DNA of 64,000 bases from an uncultured Steroidobacter sp. (lineage in GTDB: Bacteria; Pseudomonadota; Gammaproteobacteria; Steroidobacterales; Steroidobacteraceae). A model generated the notes under the pieces. That model ran no database searches. It worked only from the letters and a program-made list of their open reading frames with translations, and was not told the DNA's origin. The position numbers and the translations under genes are program-made. Each line of letters opens with the position of its first letter. Position 1 is the stretch's first letter. Shown one piece after another: positions 40,551 to 49,579 of the stretch. Where the stretch lies: the NCBI GenBank assembly GCA_938008435.1, contig CALLKK010000009.1, forward strand, positions 186,001 to 250,000, written 5' to 3'.

Positions 40551-42398
40551 TCAGGATGCAAACCCGACGGCCTTGGGCGCGACCGTCTCGCGCGGATGCG
40601 CTTGCTGCGGCGCCAGCAAGCTCACCACTCGCTCGTTCGAGCGCAGCACGAAGCTGTTGCCATGCTGCTGCTTGGCGAGCTTCTTCACGTGCGTCAGCAA
40701 TTGCGCGATTGCATCGGCGCTCGTTGCGCCGAGCGTTTCCGAATCGAGCGCCGCCACCGACAGCGTCAAGAGCGGGAAGGCGCGCGCGATACCGTCGCGA
40801 TCCGTCGCCGTGATGCGCCCTGCGCTTGCATGCTCGGGCGAATAGAAGCTCGGTACGGCCGCCGCAAAGCGCTCGATGACGCGCGTGACGCGTTCGCGCC
40901 AATCGGCCGAGCGCATCACTACGAGAAAATCATCGCCGCCCACGTGACCGACGAAATCGAGCCGCTCCGAGAAGGTCGACTTGAGCAGGCCGGCGAGATG
41001 CAAAATGACCTGATCGCCCTGCGCGAATCCGTACGCATCGTTATAGGGTTTGAACGAATCGAGATCGAAATACGCGACGACGAAACGCTTGCGGTGCTCG
41101 ATGAGCTTGTCGATCGCGGCCCGCACCGCGCCGTTGCCCGGCAGCAAGGTGAGCGGATTCGAATGCTTTGCCGCCTGCAATTGCTGCTCGGTGAGCAGGC
41201 GCAAGAGATCGATGGCCTGACCGAGTCCGAAATAGCGGCCGTCTTTGGTGATGACGAATTCCTCGCTCACGCGGAAGCGTCCCTTCTGCGTGACGAGCCG
41301 GCTTGCCTGTTCGAGACGCAACCGCGCATCGACGAGCAACGTCGGGCTCTCCATTACGTCCACGACACATTGATGTTCGTAGACATCGGCGTAAAGCGGC
41401 GTTGCCAGCATCGAGAACAGCTGATCGCGCCGCACGACGCCGAGCGGGCGGCCGTCGCGCACGACGGCCAGCGTCAGATGCTCGGGATTGTCGCGGAAGA
41501 ACTCGATGACATCGGACACGCTCACCTCGGGCGACACCGGCGGCACGTAGACTGCGATGTGTTCGACCGTGAGCGTCCCATGCGTGACGAACGAGCGCTC
41601 GAGCGATTCGAGCTGCTGGAGCGCCGCCGCCGGCGTCGCTCCCGGTCGCCCGAACAGATTGCCCTGCAGATGATCGAGCCCGAGCTCGACGAGCTCGCGG
41701 CACTCGCGTTCCGTTTCCACGCCTTCGGCGATGACGCGACAACCGAGCGCGCGCCCCATGTCGAGAATCGAACGGACGAATTCGAGCTTGGTCGGATCGG
41801 CATCGATGCCGGTCACGAAGTACCGATCGATCTTTACGTAATCGGGCCGCAGCTCCGACCAGGTACGCAAGCCCGATGAGCCCGCGCCGAGATCGTCGAT
41901 CGCAATGGCGCAGCCCGCTTCGCGCAACCGCTGCGAGGCGGCGCGCAGGCGTGCGTAATCGTCGAGCAAGCTCTCCTCGGTGAGCTCGATGACGCAGCGA
42001 TCGGGCGGCATGCCCGCAGCTCTCGCTAGGTCGAGAAAGCGCGTGGCGAAATCCGCTTCCTCATAGATGGTATCGGGCGAGACGTTGACGAAGAGCTTGC
42101 CTGCGACGCGCGCAGCGACGAAACGCTTGAAGGCGTTGCGAATACAAAGCAAGTCGAGCTCGAACTTGACGCCGCCGCGGCGCGCCGCGTCGAAGAGATT
42201 CTGCGGCGAGTGCAGCCAGCTGTCCGAGGGGCCGCGGGTCAAGGCCTCGAAGCCGCACACGCCGCGCGTGCGCGGATCCACGATGGGCTGGAACAACGTG
42301 GAGATCCGTCCCTCGCGCATGAGGTCCATCAGCTCGTGAGTCGCCGCATCGAGCCTGCGCAGACGCAACGTCGGCGAATCGGTACGCGAATCGGACAT
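40551..42398 (-). CDS. EAL-CBS-GGDEF cyclic-di-GMP protein
   Basis: A 615-residue cytoplasmic signalling protein. The EAL phosphodiesterase domain (~20-265) keeps GFEALTR, NVSPDT, ELTEES, IDDLGAGSSGL, DYVKID and AEGVET, so it may be active. A CBS pair (~280-410) follows. The C-terminal GGDEF-type domain (~430-590) has GGDDF in place of GGDEF, with GHVGGDDFLVVM near 515; some active diguanylate cyclases carry this variant. The order EAL first, GGDEF last is the reverse of most hybrids. CBS domains usually sense adenine nucleotides. It faces the M20 gene with 12 bases between stop codons. Confidence 0.9.
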   Translation of the reverse strand: MSDSRTDSPTLRLRRLDAATHELMDLMREGRISTLFQPIVDPRTRGVCGFEALTRGPSDSWLHSPQNLFDAARRGGVKFELDLLCIRNAFKRFVAARVAGKLFVNVSPDTIYEEADFATRFLDLARAAGMPPDRCVIELTEESLLDDYARLRAASQRLREAGCAIAIDDLGAGSSGLRTWSELRPDYVKIDRYFVTGIDADPTKLEFVRSILDMGRALGCRVIAEGVETERECRELVELGLDHLQGNLFGRPGATPAAALQQLESLERSFVTHGTLTVEHIAVYVPPVSPEVSVSDVIEFFRDNPEHLTLAVVRDGRPLGVVRRDQLFSMLATPLYADVYEHQCVVDVMESPTLLVDARLRLEQASRLVTQKGRFRVSEEFVITKDGRYFGLGQAIDLLRLLTEQQLQAAKHSNPLTLLPGNGAVRAAIDKLIEHRKRFVVAYFDLDSFKPYNDAYGFAQGDQVILHLAGLLKSTFSERLDFVGHVGGDDFLVVMRSADWRERVTRVIERFAAAVPSFYSPEHASAGRITATDRDGIARAFPLLTLSVAALDSETLGATSADAIAQLLTHVKKLAKQQHGNSFVLRSNERVVSLLAPQQAHPRETVAPKAVGFAS

Positions 42399-42700
42399 GG
42401 GGAGCTCGTCCAGAACACCGGGCCCTACGCTACGGATCCGTACGGGGACAAATCCGAGATGCGCGTCGCATCCCTGCGGGATTCACTGATCGCGCCGTCG
42501 GGGCGAGCCTGGAGGATGTGACGACCGTCACTCTTCCGTCGAGGCGGACGCCGTCGCGTCAAGGAGGGCCTTCGCTGCTACGGCAGAAGGGCTTCGTCAG
42601 GGAGGCTGCTTCGCAGCAAGGAGGACGCTGGCGCGTCAAGGAAAGCATTCGTGCCGCTACGGCAACGTGGCTCTGACGGCAGCAGGAGAGGCGACACGGA

Positions 42701-42723
42701 AGAGGCGCGCAATGCGCGCCTCT
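42701..42723 (-). terminator. hairpin downstream of rho
   Basis: AGAGGCGCGCA (42701-42711) pairs with TGCGCGCCTCT (42713-42723). On the minus strand it is followed by TCTTCCGTGTC, a weak T-rich tract. It lies about 110 bases past the rho stop codon. Confidence 0.45.
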
Positions 42724-42765
42724 CCAAATAGAAGGAGCGCAATCCTTGCCTAGAGCTCTCATGCC

Positions 42766-42789
42766 GCTTGCGGCGCATGCGCCGCAAGC
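42766..42789. repeat. 24-base perfect palindrome
   Basis: GCTTGCGGCGCA followed directly by its exact complement, 43 bases past the rho stop codon. It has no loop and no T-run, so it may act as a DNA site or form an RNA cruciform-type hairpin. Confidence 0.6.
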
Positions 42790-42831
42790 ATTCCCTCTTG
42801 TTGCTGCAGCCCGCAGCCTACGGCCTACAGC

Positions 42832-44280
42832 CTATCTCTTCATCGCCTCGAAGAACTCGTGATTCGTCTTCGTGTCCTTCATCTTGTCGATGAGGAACTC
42901 GATGGCGGCGAGCTCATCCATCGGGTGCAGGAGCTTGCGCAGGATCCAGATCTTCTGCAGCTCCTCGGGCGAGGTGATGAGCTCTTCACGGCGCGTACCC
43001 GAGCGGTTGATGTTCACGGCCGGGAACACGCGCTTTTCGGCGATGCGGCGGTCGAGATGGATCTCGCAGTTGCCGGTGCCCTTGAACTCTTCGTAAATGA
43101 CGTCGTCCATGCGCGAGCCGGTGTCGATGAGCGCGGTCGCGAGGATCGTGAGCGAGCCGCCCTCTTCGATGTTGCGGGCCGCGCCGAAGAAGCGCTTCGG
43201 ACGCTGCAACGCGTTCGCATCCACACCGCCGGTGAGCACCTTGCCGGAGCTCGGCACCACGGTGTTGTAGGCGCGCGCAAGACGCGTGATCGAGTCGAGC
43301 AGGATGACGACGTCGCGCTTGTGCTCGACGAGGCGCTTGGCCTTCTCGATGACCATCTCCGCGACTTGCACGTGGCGCGTCGCCGGCTCGTCGAACGTCG
43401 AGGAGACCACTTCGCCGCGCACGGTGCGCGCCATTTCGGTCACTTCCTCCGGACGCTCGTCGATCAGCAGCACGATCAGATAGACCTCCGGATGGTTGGC
43501 CGTGATCGAGCTCGCGATGTTCTGCAGCAGCATCGTCTTACCGGCCTTCGGCGGCGAGATGATGAGGCCGCGCTGACCCTTGCCGATCGGCGCCACCAGA
43601 TCGACGATGCGCGCGGTCAAGTCCTCGCTCGAGCCGTTGCCGCGTTCGAGCTTGATGCGCTTGGTCGGATGAAGCGGCGTCAGGTTCTCGAACAGGACCT
43701 TGTGCTTCGCGCCCTCGGGCGAATCGAAATTGATCTCGCCCACTTTGAGCAGCGCGAAGTAGCGCTCGCCGTCCTTGGGCGGGCGAATGAGACCCGAGAT
43801 CGAGTCGCCCGTGCGCAGATTGAAGCGCCGGATCTGACTCGGGCTCACGTAGATGTCGTCCGGACCGGCGAGATAGGAGCTGTCTGCCGAGCGCAGGAAG
43901 CCGAAGCCGTCCTGCAGGATCTCGAGCACGCCGTCGCCGTAGATGTCCTCGCCCGAACGCGCGTGCGCCTTCAGGATCGAGAAGATGATGTCCTGCTTGC
44001 GCGAGCGCGCCAGATTCTCGAGGCCCATCTTCTGGGCGATCTCGACGAGCTCCGAGACGGGCTTGAGCTTCAGCTGCGTCAGGTTCATCGACTGACGCGA
44101 GGCTGCGAGCTCCGAGGGCGAAATGATCCCTACGTCCTCCCCGTCGACCTCGTCGATGGGCAGCTCGTCCTGCTGTTGCTGATGGCGGTGGTTGCCGCGA
44201 TTGCCGTCGTTACCGCGCTGGCGGTTGCCGCCACCCTTGCCCGAACGATTACGGGCCTGATTGCCGAGATAGCCTCTCAC
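42832..44280 (-). CDS. rho: transcription termination factor Rho
   Basis: A 482-residue hexameric RNA helicase. The canonical protein begins at residue 65 (MNLTQLKLKPVSELVEIAQ). The RNA-binding cold-shock-like domain holds GFGFLRS near 130. Walker A SPPKAGKTML is near 243, VYLIVLLIDERPEEVTEM near 268 and the Q/R-loops follow. GTG 44280 overlaps the trxA stop (GTGA) and adds 64 residues rich in Asn, Arg, Gly and Gln before a short acidic stretch. ATG 44088 would give the classical length but lacks a well-placed ribosome site. N-terminal extensions are known in other Rho proteins. Confidence 0.97.
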   Translation of the reverse strand: MRGYLGNQARNRSGKGGGNRQRGNDGNRGNHRHQQQQDELPIDEVDGEDVGIISPSELAASRQSMNLTQLKLKPVSELVEIAQKMGLENLARSRKQDIIFSILKAHARSGEDIYGDGVLEILQDGFGFLRSADSSYLAGPDDIYVSPSQIRRFNLRTGDSISGLIRPPKDGERYFALLKVGEINFDSPEGAKHKVLFENLTPLHPTKRIKLERGNGSSEDLTARIVDLVAPIGKGQRGLIISPPKAGKTMLLQNIASSITANHPEVYLIVLLIDERPEEVTEMARTVRGEVVSSTFDEPATRHVQVAEMVIEKAKRLVEHKRDVVILLDSITRLARAYNTVVPSSGKVLTGGVDANALQRPKRFFGAARNIEEGGSLTILATALIDTGSRMDDVIYEEFKGTGNCEIHLDRRIAEKRVFPAVNINRSGTRREELITSPEELQKIWILRKLLHPMDELAAIEFLIDKMKDTKTNHEFFEAMKR

Positions 44281-44606
44281 AGTTTGCTGTCCAGAAATGC
44301 GGCCAGGTCGGATTTCCTGAGAGCCCCGACCTTCTGGCCTTCGACCTGGCCGTTCTTGAAGAGGATGAGGGTCGGGATACCGCGCACGTTGAAGCGTGCC
44401 GGCGTCTTGGGGTTCTCGTCGATGTTGAGCTTCGCGATGGTGACCTTGCCTTTGTACTCTTCCGCTATCTCATCGAGCATCGGCGCGATCATCTTGCACG
44501 GGCCACACCACTCGGCCCAGAAGTCCAACAGCACCGGGCCGCTCGCCTTGAGGACGTCGTCTTCAAAGCTCGCGTCTGTGACGTGCACAATCGTGTCGCT
44601 GCTCAC
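44277..44606 (-). CDS. trxA: thioredoxin 1
   Basis: A 109-residue cytoplasmic disulfide reductase. The active site is WAEWCGPCKM near residue 32. PVLLDFWAEWCGPCK, the cis-proline NVRGIPTLILFKNG and the GALRKSDLAAFLD tail are all standard. It starts with GTG 44606, preceded by a GGAGG about 10 bases upstream. It overlaps rho by 4 bases and is divergent from rhlB, the same layout as rhlB/trxA-rho in E. coli. Confidence 0.98.
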   Translation of the reverse strand: MSSDTIVHVTDASFEDDVLKASGPVLLDFWAEWCGPCKMIAPMLDEIAEEYKGKVTIAKLNIDENPKTPARFNVRGIPTLILFKNGQVEGQKVGALRKSDLAAFLDSKL

Positions 44607-45040
44607 CAGAAACTACCTCCGTAATGGGTCGACCAGCGGTTGACGCTGCGCTGTAAGGCCGGTCAGCTGCCGATCTGTTGGGTCAATATTCGGTACGAAG
44701 AATGACTTCGAACTCGTTCGAAAAAGATCCGGGCGGGATAAGGACCGAGTGACTGTACGTGCTCGGTCGGGCACAATGCCGGGCGACTTAAGCCTCCGTA
44801 GAGAATGCCCTGAAAAAACCTGTATTGAGCCGTGCGCGTGCTCGTTGAAAACCAATCGTTGTGCGAAACATTCCCCGACGGGGGTCTTGTTTACGAGGAG
44901 CTTGGTGCCGGTGATCCGGTCGGGGCGGGTGCGGATGAATCCGCTCTGTTGAGGCTATTAGAACCGGCCCCATTTCAATTTGCAAGCCTCCAGGCCCCGC
45001 TTCCTGCACACACATCACAATAACCTGACTGACACGCACA
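44607..45040. other. divergent promoter region of trxA-rho and rhlB
   Basis: No credible gene in 434 bases. It should contain promoters for trxA-rho (minus) and rhlB (plus) and the trxA ribosome site (GGAGG near 44619). I found no promoter pair with both boxes close to consensus. TTGACC-like and TTGAAA-like hexamers occur but lack good partners. Confidence 0.55.
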
Positions 45041-46504
45041 ATGTCCGAATCGCACCTCACTGAGCTGTCGTTCTCGAGCCTGCACCTGCCGGAAAGCCTG
45101 CAGAAAGGGTTGGCGGACGCGAACTTCGAACGCTGCACCCCGATCCAGGCACAGACCCTGCCGCATGCGCTCGCGGGACTGGACGTGGCCGGACAGGCAC
45201 AGACCGGAACGGGAAAGACTGCGGCGTTTCTCGTCGCAATGTTTGCACGCTTGATTCGCGAGTCGGCGCCGGCCTCACGCAGCCTCAATGCGCCGCGTGC
45301 GTTGATCATCGCCCCAACGCGCGAGCTCGCCGTTCAGATCCATCGCGACGCCGAGGTGCTCGGCTCCCACACGGGACTGACGCTCGGACTCGCCTTCGGC
45401 GGCGTCGACTACGACAAGCAACGGCGCCACCTCGAGCAGGGCGTTGACATTCTAATCGGCACGCCCGGCCGCATCATCGACTTCGCCAAGCAACGCGTGA
45501 TCGATCTGCGCTCGGTGCAGGTGCTGGTGCTGGATGAGGCCGATCGGATGTTCGACCTGGGCTTCATCTCGGACATTCGCTACATCTTGCGGCGGCTGCC
45601 GCCGCCCGAGCAGCGGCTCAATCTGCTCTTCTCCGCGACGCTGTCGCACCGCGTCCTTGAGCTTGCCTACGAGCACATGAACGATCCGACGCTCGTGCGC
45701 ATCGAGCCCGACAAGATGACGGTCGACCGCGTGCGCCAGGTCGTCTATTACCCCTCGCTCGAAGAAAAGCCGCGGCTGTTGATCGCGCTGCTCCGGCAAA
45801 TGGACCCGCGTCGCAGCATGATCTTCGTGAACACGCGCCGCGCGGCCGAGGAGATCGAAGCGATCCTGCGCTGTAACGGCTTCAACGCCGAGGCGATCTC
45901 GGGCGACGTGCCGCAGCACAAGCGCCTGCGCATGCTGCGCGACTTCCACGAGGGCACGCTGACCGTCCTGATCGGCACGGACGTCGCCTCGCGCGGCCTG
46001 CACATTCCGGACGTCAGCCACGTCTTCAACTACGACCTGCCGCAGGACCCCGAAGACTACGTGCATCGGATCGGCCGCACCGCGCGCGCCGGCGCCGAGG
46101 GCGATGCCATCAGCTTCGGCTGCGAGAACTATGTCATGTCGCTGCCCGACATCGAGGCGTACATCGGACGCAAGCTACCGGTGGCACCGATGCCGGAGTC
46201 CCTGCCCGAGATCGAGCTGCCGAATCCGGGACGCGACCGCCACCGCGCGCACGATCGTCACCACGGGAACGGCCGGGGCAGACCGCAGCGCTCGCGCAGG
46301 GACAAGCGAGAGCGCGAGCCGAAAGCCCAGCCGGCCGAAGCCGCCCCGCCCCCGCCGCCAGCTCCTGCGCCGGAACAGGCCGCCACGCCCGGCACCGAGC
46401 CCGCCCCGAAGCGCAAGCGTCGCCGCCGGCGCCGTCGTCGCCCGGAGCAGCCTGGAGCGGAGCCGCAGCCGCAACCCGAAGGGCGGCCGACCGAGCCGGA
46501 GTAA
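45041..46504 (+). CDS. rhlB: DEAD-box RNA helicase RhlB
   Basis: A 487-residue ATP-dependent RNA helicase; in gammaproteobacteria RhlB works with the RNA degradosome. Motifs in order: CTPIQAQTLPHAL (Q motif), AQTGTGKTAAF (I), APTRELAVQI (Ia), GTPGRIIDF (Ib), VLDEADRMFDLGF (II), LFSATLS (III), FVNTRRAAEEI (IV), TDVASRGLHIPDV (V) and HRIGRTARAG (VI). A C-terminal tail (~385-487) is rich in Arg, Pro and Ala with a run of basic residues, typical for RNA binding. Naming as RhlB rests on motif detail and its position opposite trxA-rho. Confidence 0.95.
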   Translation: MSESHLTELSFSSLHLPESLQKGLADANFERCTPIQAQTLPHALAGLDVAGQAQTGTGKTAAFLVAMFARLIRESAPASRSLNAPRALIIAPTRELAVQIHRDAEVLGSHTGLTLGLAFGGVDYDKQRRHLEQGVDILIGTPGRIIDFAKQRVIDLRSVQVLVLDEADRMFDLGFISDIRYILRRLPPPEQRLNLLFSATLSHRVLELAYEHMNDPTLVRIEPDKMTVDRVRQVVYYPSLEEKPRLLIALLRQMDPRRSMIFVNTRRAAEEIEAILRCNGFNAEAISGDVPQHKRLRMLRDFHEGTLTVLIGTDVASRGLHIPDVSHVFNYDLPQDPEDYVHRIGRTARAGAEGDAISFGCENYVMSLPDIEAYIGRKLPVAPMPESLPEIELPNPGRDRHRAHDRHHGNGRGRPQRSRRDKREREPKAQPAEAAPPPPPAPAPEQAATPGTEPAPKRKRRRRRRRRPEQPGAEPQPQPEGRPTEPE

Positions 46505-46534
46505 TGGTCCGGCGACGCCGGTCATGCGGCGCAT

Positions 46535-47194
46535 CTAAAGCGCTAGCAGATCGGCGACGCGAGCCACGGTCGGAAACCCGTCGACCTGACGCGCCTCCCG
46601 CGTCGAATCCGGGTGGCTGATCGCGAAAATCTGACCGATGCCGAAGGCGTGCGCCGCTTGGAGCACCGGCAGACTGTCGTCGACGAACAGCGCCCGCGCC
46701 GGATCGAGCGCAACGTGCGTACGCAGGTGTTCCCAGAATTTCGGATGTTCCTTCGGATAGCCGAAGTCGTGGGAGCTCACCACCCAATCGAAGTGGCGCG
46801 CGAGATCCGTCTGCGCAGCCTTGATCGCCACGCTCGCACGATGGGCGTTCGTGACGAGCGCCGTCTTGAGCCCGAGGCGACGCAGCGTTTCGAGGAACGC
46901 TTCGGCGCCCGGCAAGAATCGCACGCGCTCGCGCGCTTCGCGCTTGAGGGCCACCACGTCGAGATCGAGCTCGCGGCTCCAATAATCGAGGCAGTACCAA
47001 TCGAGCGTGCCGCGAGTCGCCTCGAAGCGCGGCGCCAGCACTGCCTGAGCGCGCTCCAGCGTCAGGCCGTGACGTGCGGCATACCGCAGCGGTACCAGCT
47101 CCAGCCAGAAGTAGTTGTCGAAGCTCAGATCGAGCAGCGTGCCGTCCATGTCGAGCAGGACGATGTCGATCCGAGTCCAATCAGGCGCTTGCAT
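46535..47194 (-). CDS. yrfG: HAD-family GMP/IMP nucleotidase (YrfG-like)
   Basis: A 219-residue HAD-superfamily phosphatase. Motif I is LLDMDGTLLDLSFDNYFW (nucleophile Asp near residue 15), motif II TALVTNAHR near 112, and motif III/IV KEHPKFWEHLR and FVDDSLPVLQAA. The FDNYFW and WYCLDYWSREL stretches are typical of YrfG, which dephosphorylates GMP and IMP in E. coli. ATG 47194 gives the expected length. It converges with rhlB and diverges from the DUF3301 gene. Confidence 0.87.
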   Translation of the reverse strand: MQAPDWTRIDIVLLDMDGTLLDLSFDNYFWLELVPLRYAARHGLTLERAQAVLAPRFEATRGTLDWYCLDYWSRELDLDVVALKREARERVRFLPGAEAFLETLRRLGLKTALVTNAHRASVAIKAAQTDLARHFDWVVSSHDFGYPKEHPKFWEHLRTHVALDPARALFVDDSLPVLQAAHAFGIGQIFAISHPDSTREARQVDGFPTVARVADLLAL

Positions 47195-47400
47195 GCTCAG
47201 GTTTTTTCCGTAGGAAGGCCGCGGCGAGCGGCGGCGTGGCTGTCCGTGTAGCATCGCAAGAACGCTGCGCCGAGGCGCGCACCGAGCGCTCGTGTACGGA
47301 CACGGCTAGTATGTCATCGACCGCTCGCCGCCGGCTCGACTGACTGCCGCCGCTCGCAAGCCGCGCGACGTGAGACCACCCTGCACCGACGACACCCACC

Positions 47401-47877
47401 ATGTTTCTCGACTGGACCACGCTCGTGCTCGCCTGCCTTGCCGCAGGCATCGCCTGGTTTTGGCACGACAGCCTGGCTGCGCGCGAAGTGGCGAACCGCG
47501 CCGCGGCCGAAGCGTGCGAGCGCCTCGCGCTCCAGCTCCTGGACGGCACAGTCTCGTTCGTGCGGCTGCGCATCCGCCGCAACAGCGCCGGCCGACTGGT
47601 TCTGCAGCGCACCTACGTGTTCGACTACACCGCCAACAGCATCGAACGGCGGCAAGGCTTCGTGGTGGTGACGGGACGTCACGTCGAGTCGATCGGCTAC
47701 GCACAGGAAACGCGCGAGCCCATCCGTACCCAGCCCCCGCCGCCGCCCGAGCCGGCGTCGCAGGCAACGCCGGCGCGCGTCATCGAGCTGGACGCATGGC
47801 GCCGTGCGCGCTCGCGACGCGCAACGCCGCCGAGCCGCGACACAGAGCCCAGGGCATCGCGGGACGAAGAACAGTAA
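47401..47877 (+). CDS. DUF3301 family protein
   Basis: A 158-residue protein with an N-terminal membrane helix (residues ~5-22) and a conserved core (SLAAREVANRAAAEACERLALQLLDGTVSFVRLRIRRNSAGRLVLQRTYVFDYT) that matches the DUF3301 pattern in its order of elements. The C-terminal ~60 residues are Pro/Arg-rich and variable, including VIELDAWRRAR. Function unknown. It precedes a YdcH-like gene by 68 bases. Confidence 0.82.
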   Translation: MFLDWTTLVLACLAAGIAWFWHDSLAAREVANRAAAEACERLALQLLDGTVSFVRLRIRRNSAGRLVLQRTYVFDYTANSIERRQGFVVVTGRHVESIGYAQETREPIRTQPPPPPEPASQATPARVIELDAWRRARSRRATPPSRDTEPRASRDEEQ

Positions 47878-47945
47878 TTGCGGCGCCCTTTCCGAGCGCG
47901 ACGAAGTGCGCCGCCGCGCGCGGCTTGCGGTAAAGTACGCATTCC

Positions 47946-48170
47946 ATGAGTGAGTCGGAAAACAAGGTCGATACTGAAACTTTCCGGCGCTTCGAGCGCC
48001 TGCGAGAGCTCAGGATCGAGCACCGCGATCTGGACGACATCATCAATCGTCTGCAGATGGACCTTTATGTCAACGAAGTCCAGTTGCGGCGCCTGAAGAA
48101 GCGCAAGCTCATGCTGAAGGATCAGATCGCCCGCCTTGAAAGCGAGCTGATTCCGGATTTGAACGCGTGA
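47946..48170 (+). CDS. YdcH/DUF465-like small coiled protein
   Basis: A 74-residue highly charged helical protein. RFERLRELRIEHRDLDDIINRL and LRRLKKRKLMLKDQIARLESEL match the DUF465 (YdcH) helix-hairpin pattern. Function is not established for the family. It lies between the DUF3301 gene and an MscS-type channel gene on the same strand. Confidence 0.82.
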   Translation: MSESENKVDTETFRRFERLRELRIEHRDLDDIINRLQMDLYVNEVQLRRLKKRKLMLKDQIARLESELIPDLNA

Positions 48171-48233
48171 GCCGTCGCCCCGCGGTAGACATCCGTTGCG
48201 GCCCTGTCGCGGACAGGTCCGGTTGCTTGTCCT

Positions 48234-49574
48234 ATGTCCGAGCTGCTGCGTAACCTCGCCCGCCACGTCGAATCGCTGCTCACGGCGCAAGCGCTGATTC
48301 AGATCGGCGCCGTCGTGGTTGCGGTATTGCTCGCGCTCTGGGCCAGCCGGCAGATCCGCGCAGCCGAACGCGCCAAGGCGGCGCTCGCCGAAAGCGGGCT
48401 CAAGGCGCGCGTCACCGAAGCCCTGCTCATCACAAGCCCGCACGCCACGGTCACGGTGCTGATCGCGGCCTTCGGCGGCGTTTTGCACGCGCTCAATCTC
48501 GACAGCAATATCGTCGACCACGCGATCACGCTGGCGGGTTTGCTGCTTCTCATCCGCATCGGCGTGTATCTGGTGCGCGTCTCGCTCGGCGATCGCACCA
48601 AAGGCTGGGGCAACACGCTCACGTTCCTGATCTGGGCCGTGCTCGCGTTGCACGTGCTCGGCTGGTTCGATCCGCTCGTCTCCGCGCTCGACAGCGTCGG
48701 CATCAAGACCACCAAGAGCCGCATCACGCTCTGGACGATCATCAAGATCCTGTTCACCGTCGGCGCCTTCATCCTGATCGCGGTGTGGATCGCGCGCTGG
48801 GTCGAGCGGCGCCTGATGGCGATGCAGGGCCTTGCGCTCAGCATGCGCATCGGCATCGCGAAATTCGCGCAGACCTTCCTGATCGCGCTGTCGATCCTGC
48901 TCGGCCTCAACGCGACAGGCCTCGATCTGACGACGTTGAACGTGCTGACCGGTGCGATCGGCGTCGGCCTCGGCTTCGGCTTGCAGGCCATCGTCGCCAA
49001 CTTCATCAGCGGCTTCGTGCTGCTCATGGACCGTTCGATCAAACCCGGCGACGTCATCAGCTTCACCGGCACGACCGGCACCAGCACCGAGGGCTTCGGC
49101 TGGGTGCAGGAGCTGCGCGGCCGCTACGTGGTGATCCGCGATCGCGACGGCGTCGAGACGCTGGTGCCCAATCAGAACCTCATCACCAGCCAGGTCATCA
49201 ACTGGAGCTACACGGATCCGCGCGTGCGCCTGAAGCTGCCCGTGCGCGTGAGCTACAAGGACGATCCGGAAAAGGCGCTCGCATTGCTGCTCAAGGCAGC
49301 CGAGGACCACAAGCGCATCCTGCGCGACCCGCCACCCGTCTCGCGCCTGATGGGCTTCAACGACTACGGCTTCGACATGGAGCTGCGCTTCTGGATCGCC
49401 GATCCGCAGGAAGGCGTCAACAACATCCGCTCCGACGTCAATCGTTCCATCTGGCGGCTCTTCAAGGAAAACGGTATCACCATCCCGATCGCCCAACGCG
49501 AAGTGCTGCTCGAGACGAAGCAACACGGTCCGCCGCCGCTACCGAACGACGATCCGATTGCGCGGGACGTGTAA
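48234..49574 (+). CDS. MscS-family mechanosensitive ion channel
   Basis: A 446-residue inner-membrane channel that would release osmolytes on hypo-osmotic shock. About five or six membrane helices occupy ~20-270. The pore helix and following segment read LTGAIGVGLGFGLQAIVANFISGFVLLMDR (residues ~238-267), the MscS hallmark with its Gly/Ala packing. The beta domain (IKPGDVISF, VPNQNLITSQVINWS) and C-terminal domain follow. It is larger than MscS (286) with extra N-terminal helices, like the YbdG/MscK-type subgroup. arfB starts 5 bases after its stop. Confidence 0.9.
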   Translation: MSELLRNLARHVESLLTAQALIQIGAVVVAVLLALWASRQIRAAERAKAALAESGLKARVTEALLITSPHATVTVLIAAFGGVLHALNLDSNIVDHAITLAGLLLLIRIGVYLVRVSLGDRTKGWGNTLTFLIWAVLALHVLGWFDPLVSALDSVGIKTTKSRITLWTIIKILFTVGAFILIAVWIARWVERRLMAMQGLALSMRIGIAKFAQTFLIALSILLGLNATGLDLTTLNVLTGAIGVGLGFGLQAIVANFISGFVLLMDRSIKPGDVISFTGTTGTSTEGFGWVQELRGRYVVIRDRDGVETLVPNQNLITSQVINWSYTDPRVRLKLPVRVSYKDDPEKALALLLKAAEDHKRILRDPPPVSRLMGFNDYGFDMELRFWIADPQEGVNNIRSDVNRSIWRLFKENGITIPIAQREVLLETKQHGPPPLPNDDPIARDV

Positions 49575-49579
49575 CCGCC

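Larger units (their letters stand above)
42399..42831. other. repeat- and hairpin-rich intergenic region between EAL-GGDEF and rho genes
   Basis: No credible gene is seen. An imperfect direct repeat starts GCGTCAAGGA and ends CTACGGCA (42556-42585 and 42633-42664). A hairpin with 11-base perfect arms lies at 42701-42723. A 24-base perfect palindrome lies at 42766-42789. GTAGGCT-like words (read on the minus strand) run from ~42803 to 42833. Part must hold the EAL gene promoter on the minus strand and the rho transcript end. Confidence 0.6.

Noticed and set aside
44690..44760. TTGACC/TTGAAA-like hexamers as trxA or rhlB promoters
   Set aside because: No -10 box close to consensus at the right distance could be found, so no promoter is claimed.
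48785..49579. N-terminal extension of ArfB reaching back into the MscS gene
   Set aside because: The overlap is with a clear MscS frame; ArfB homologues begin near ATG 49580.
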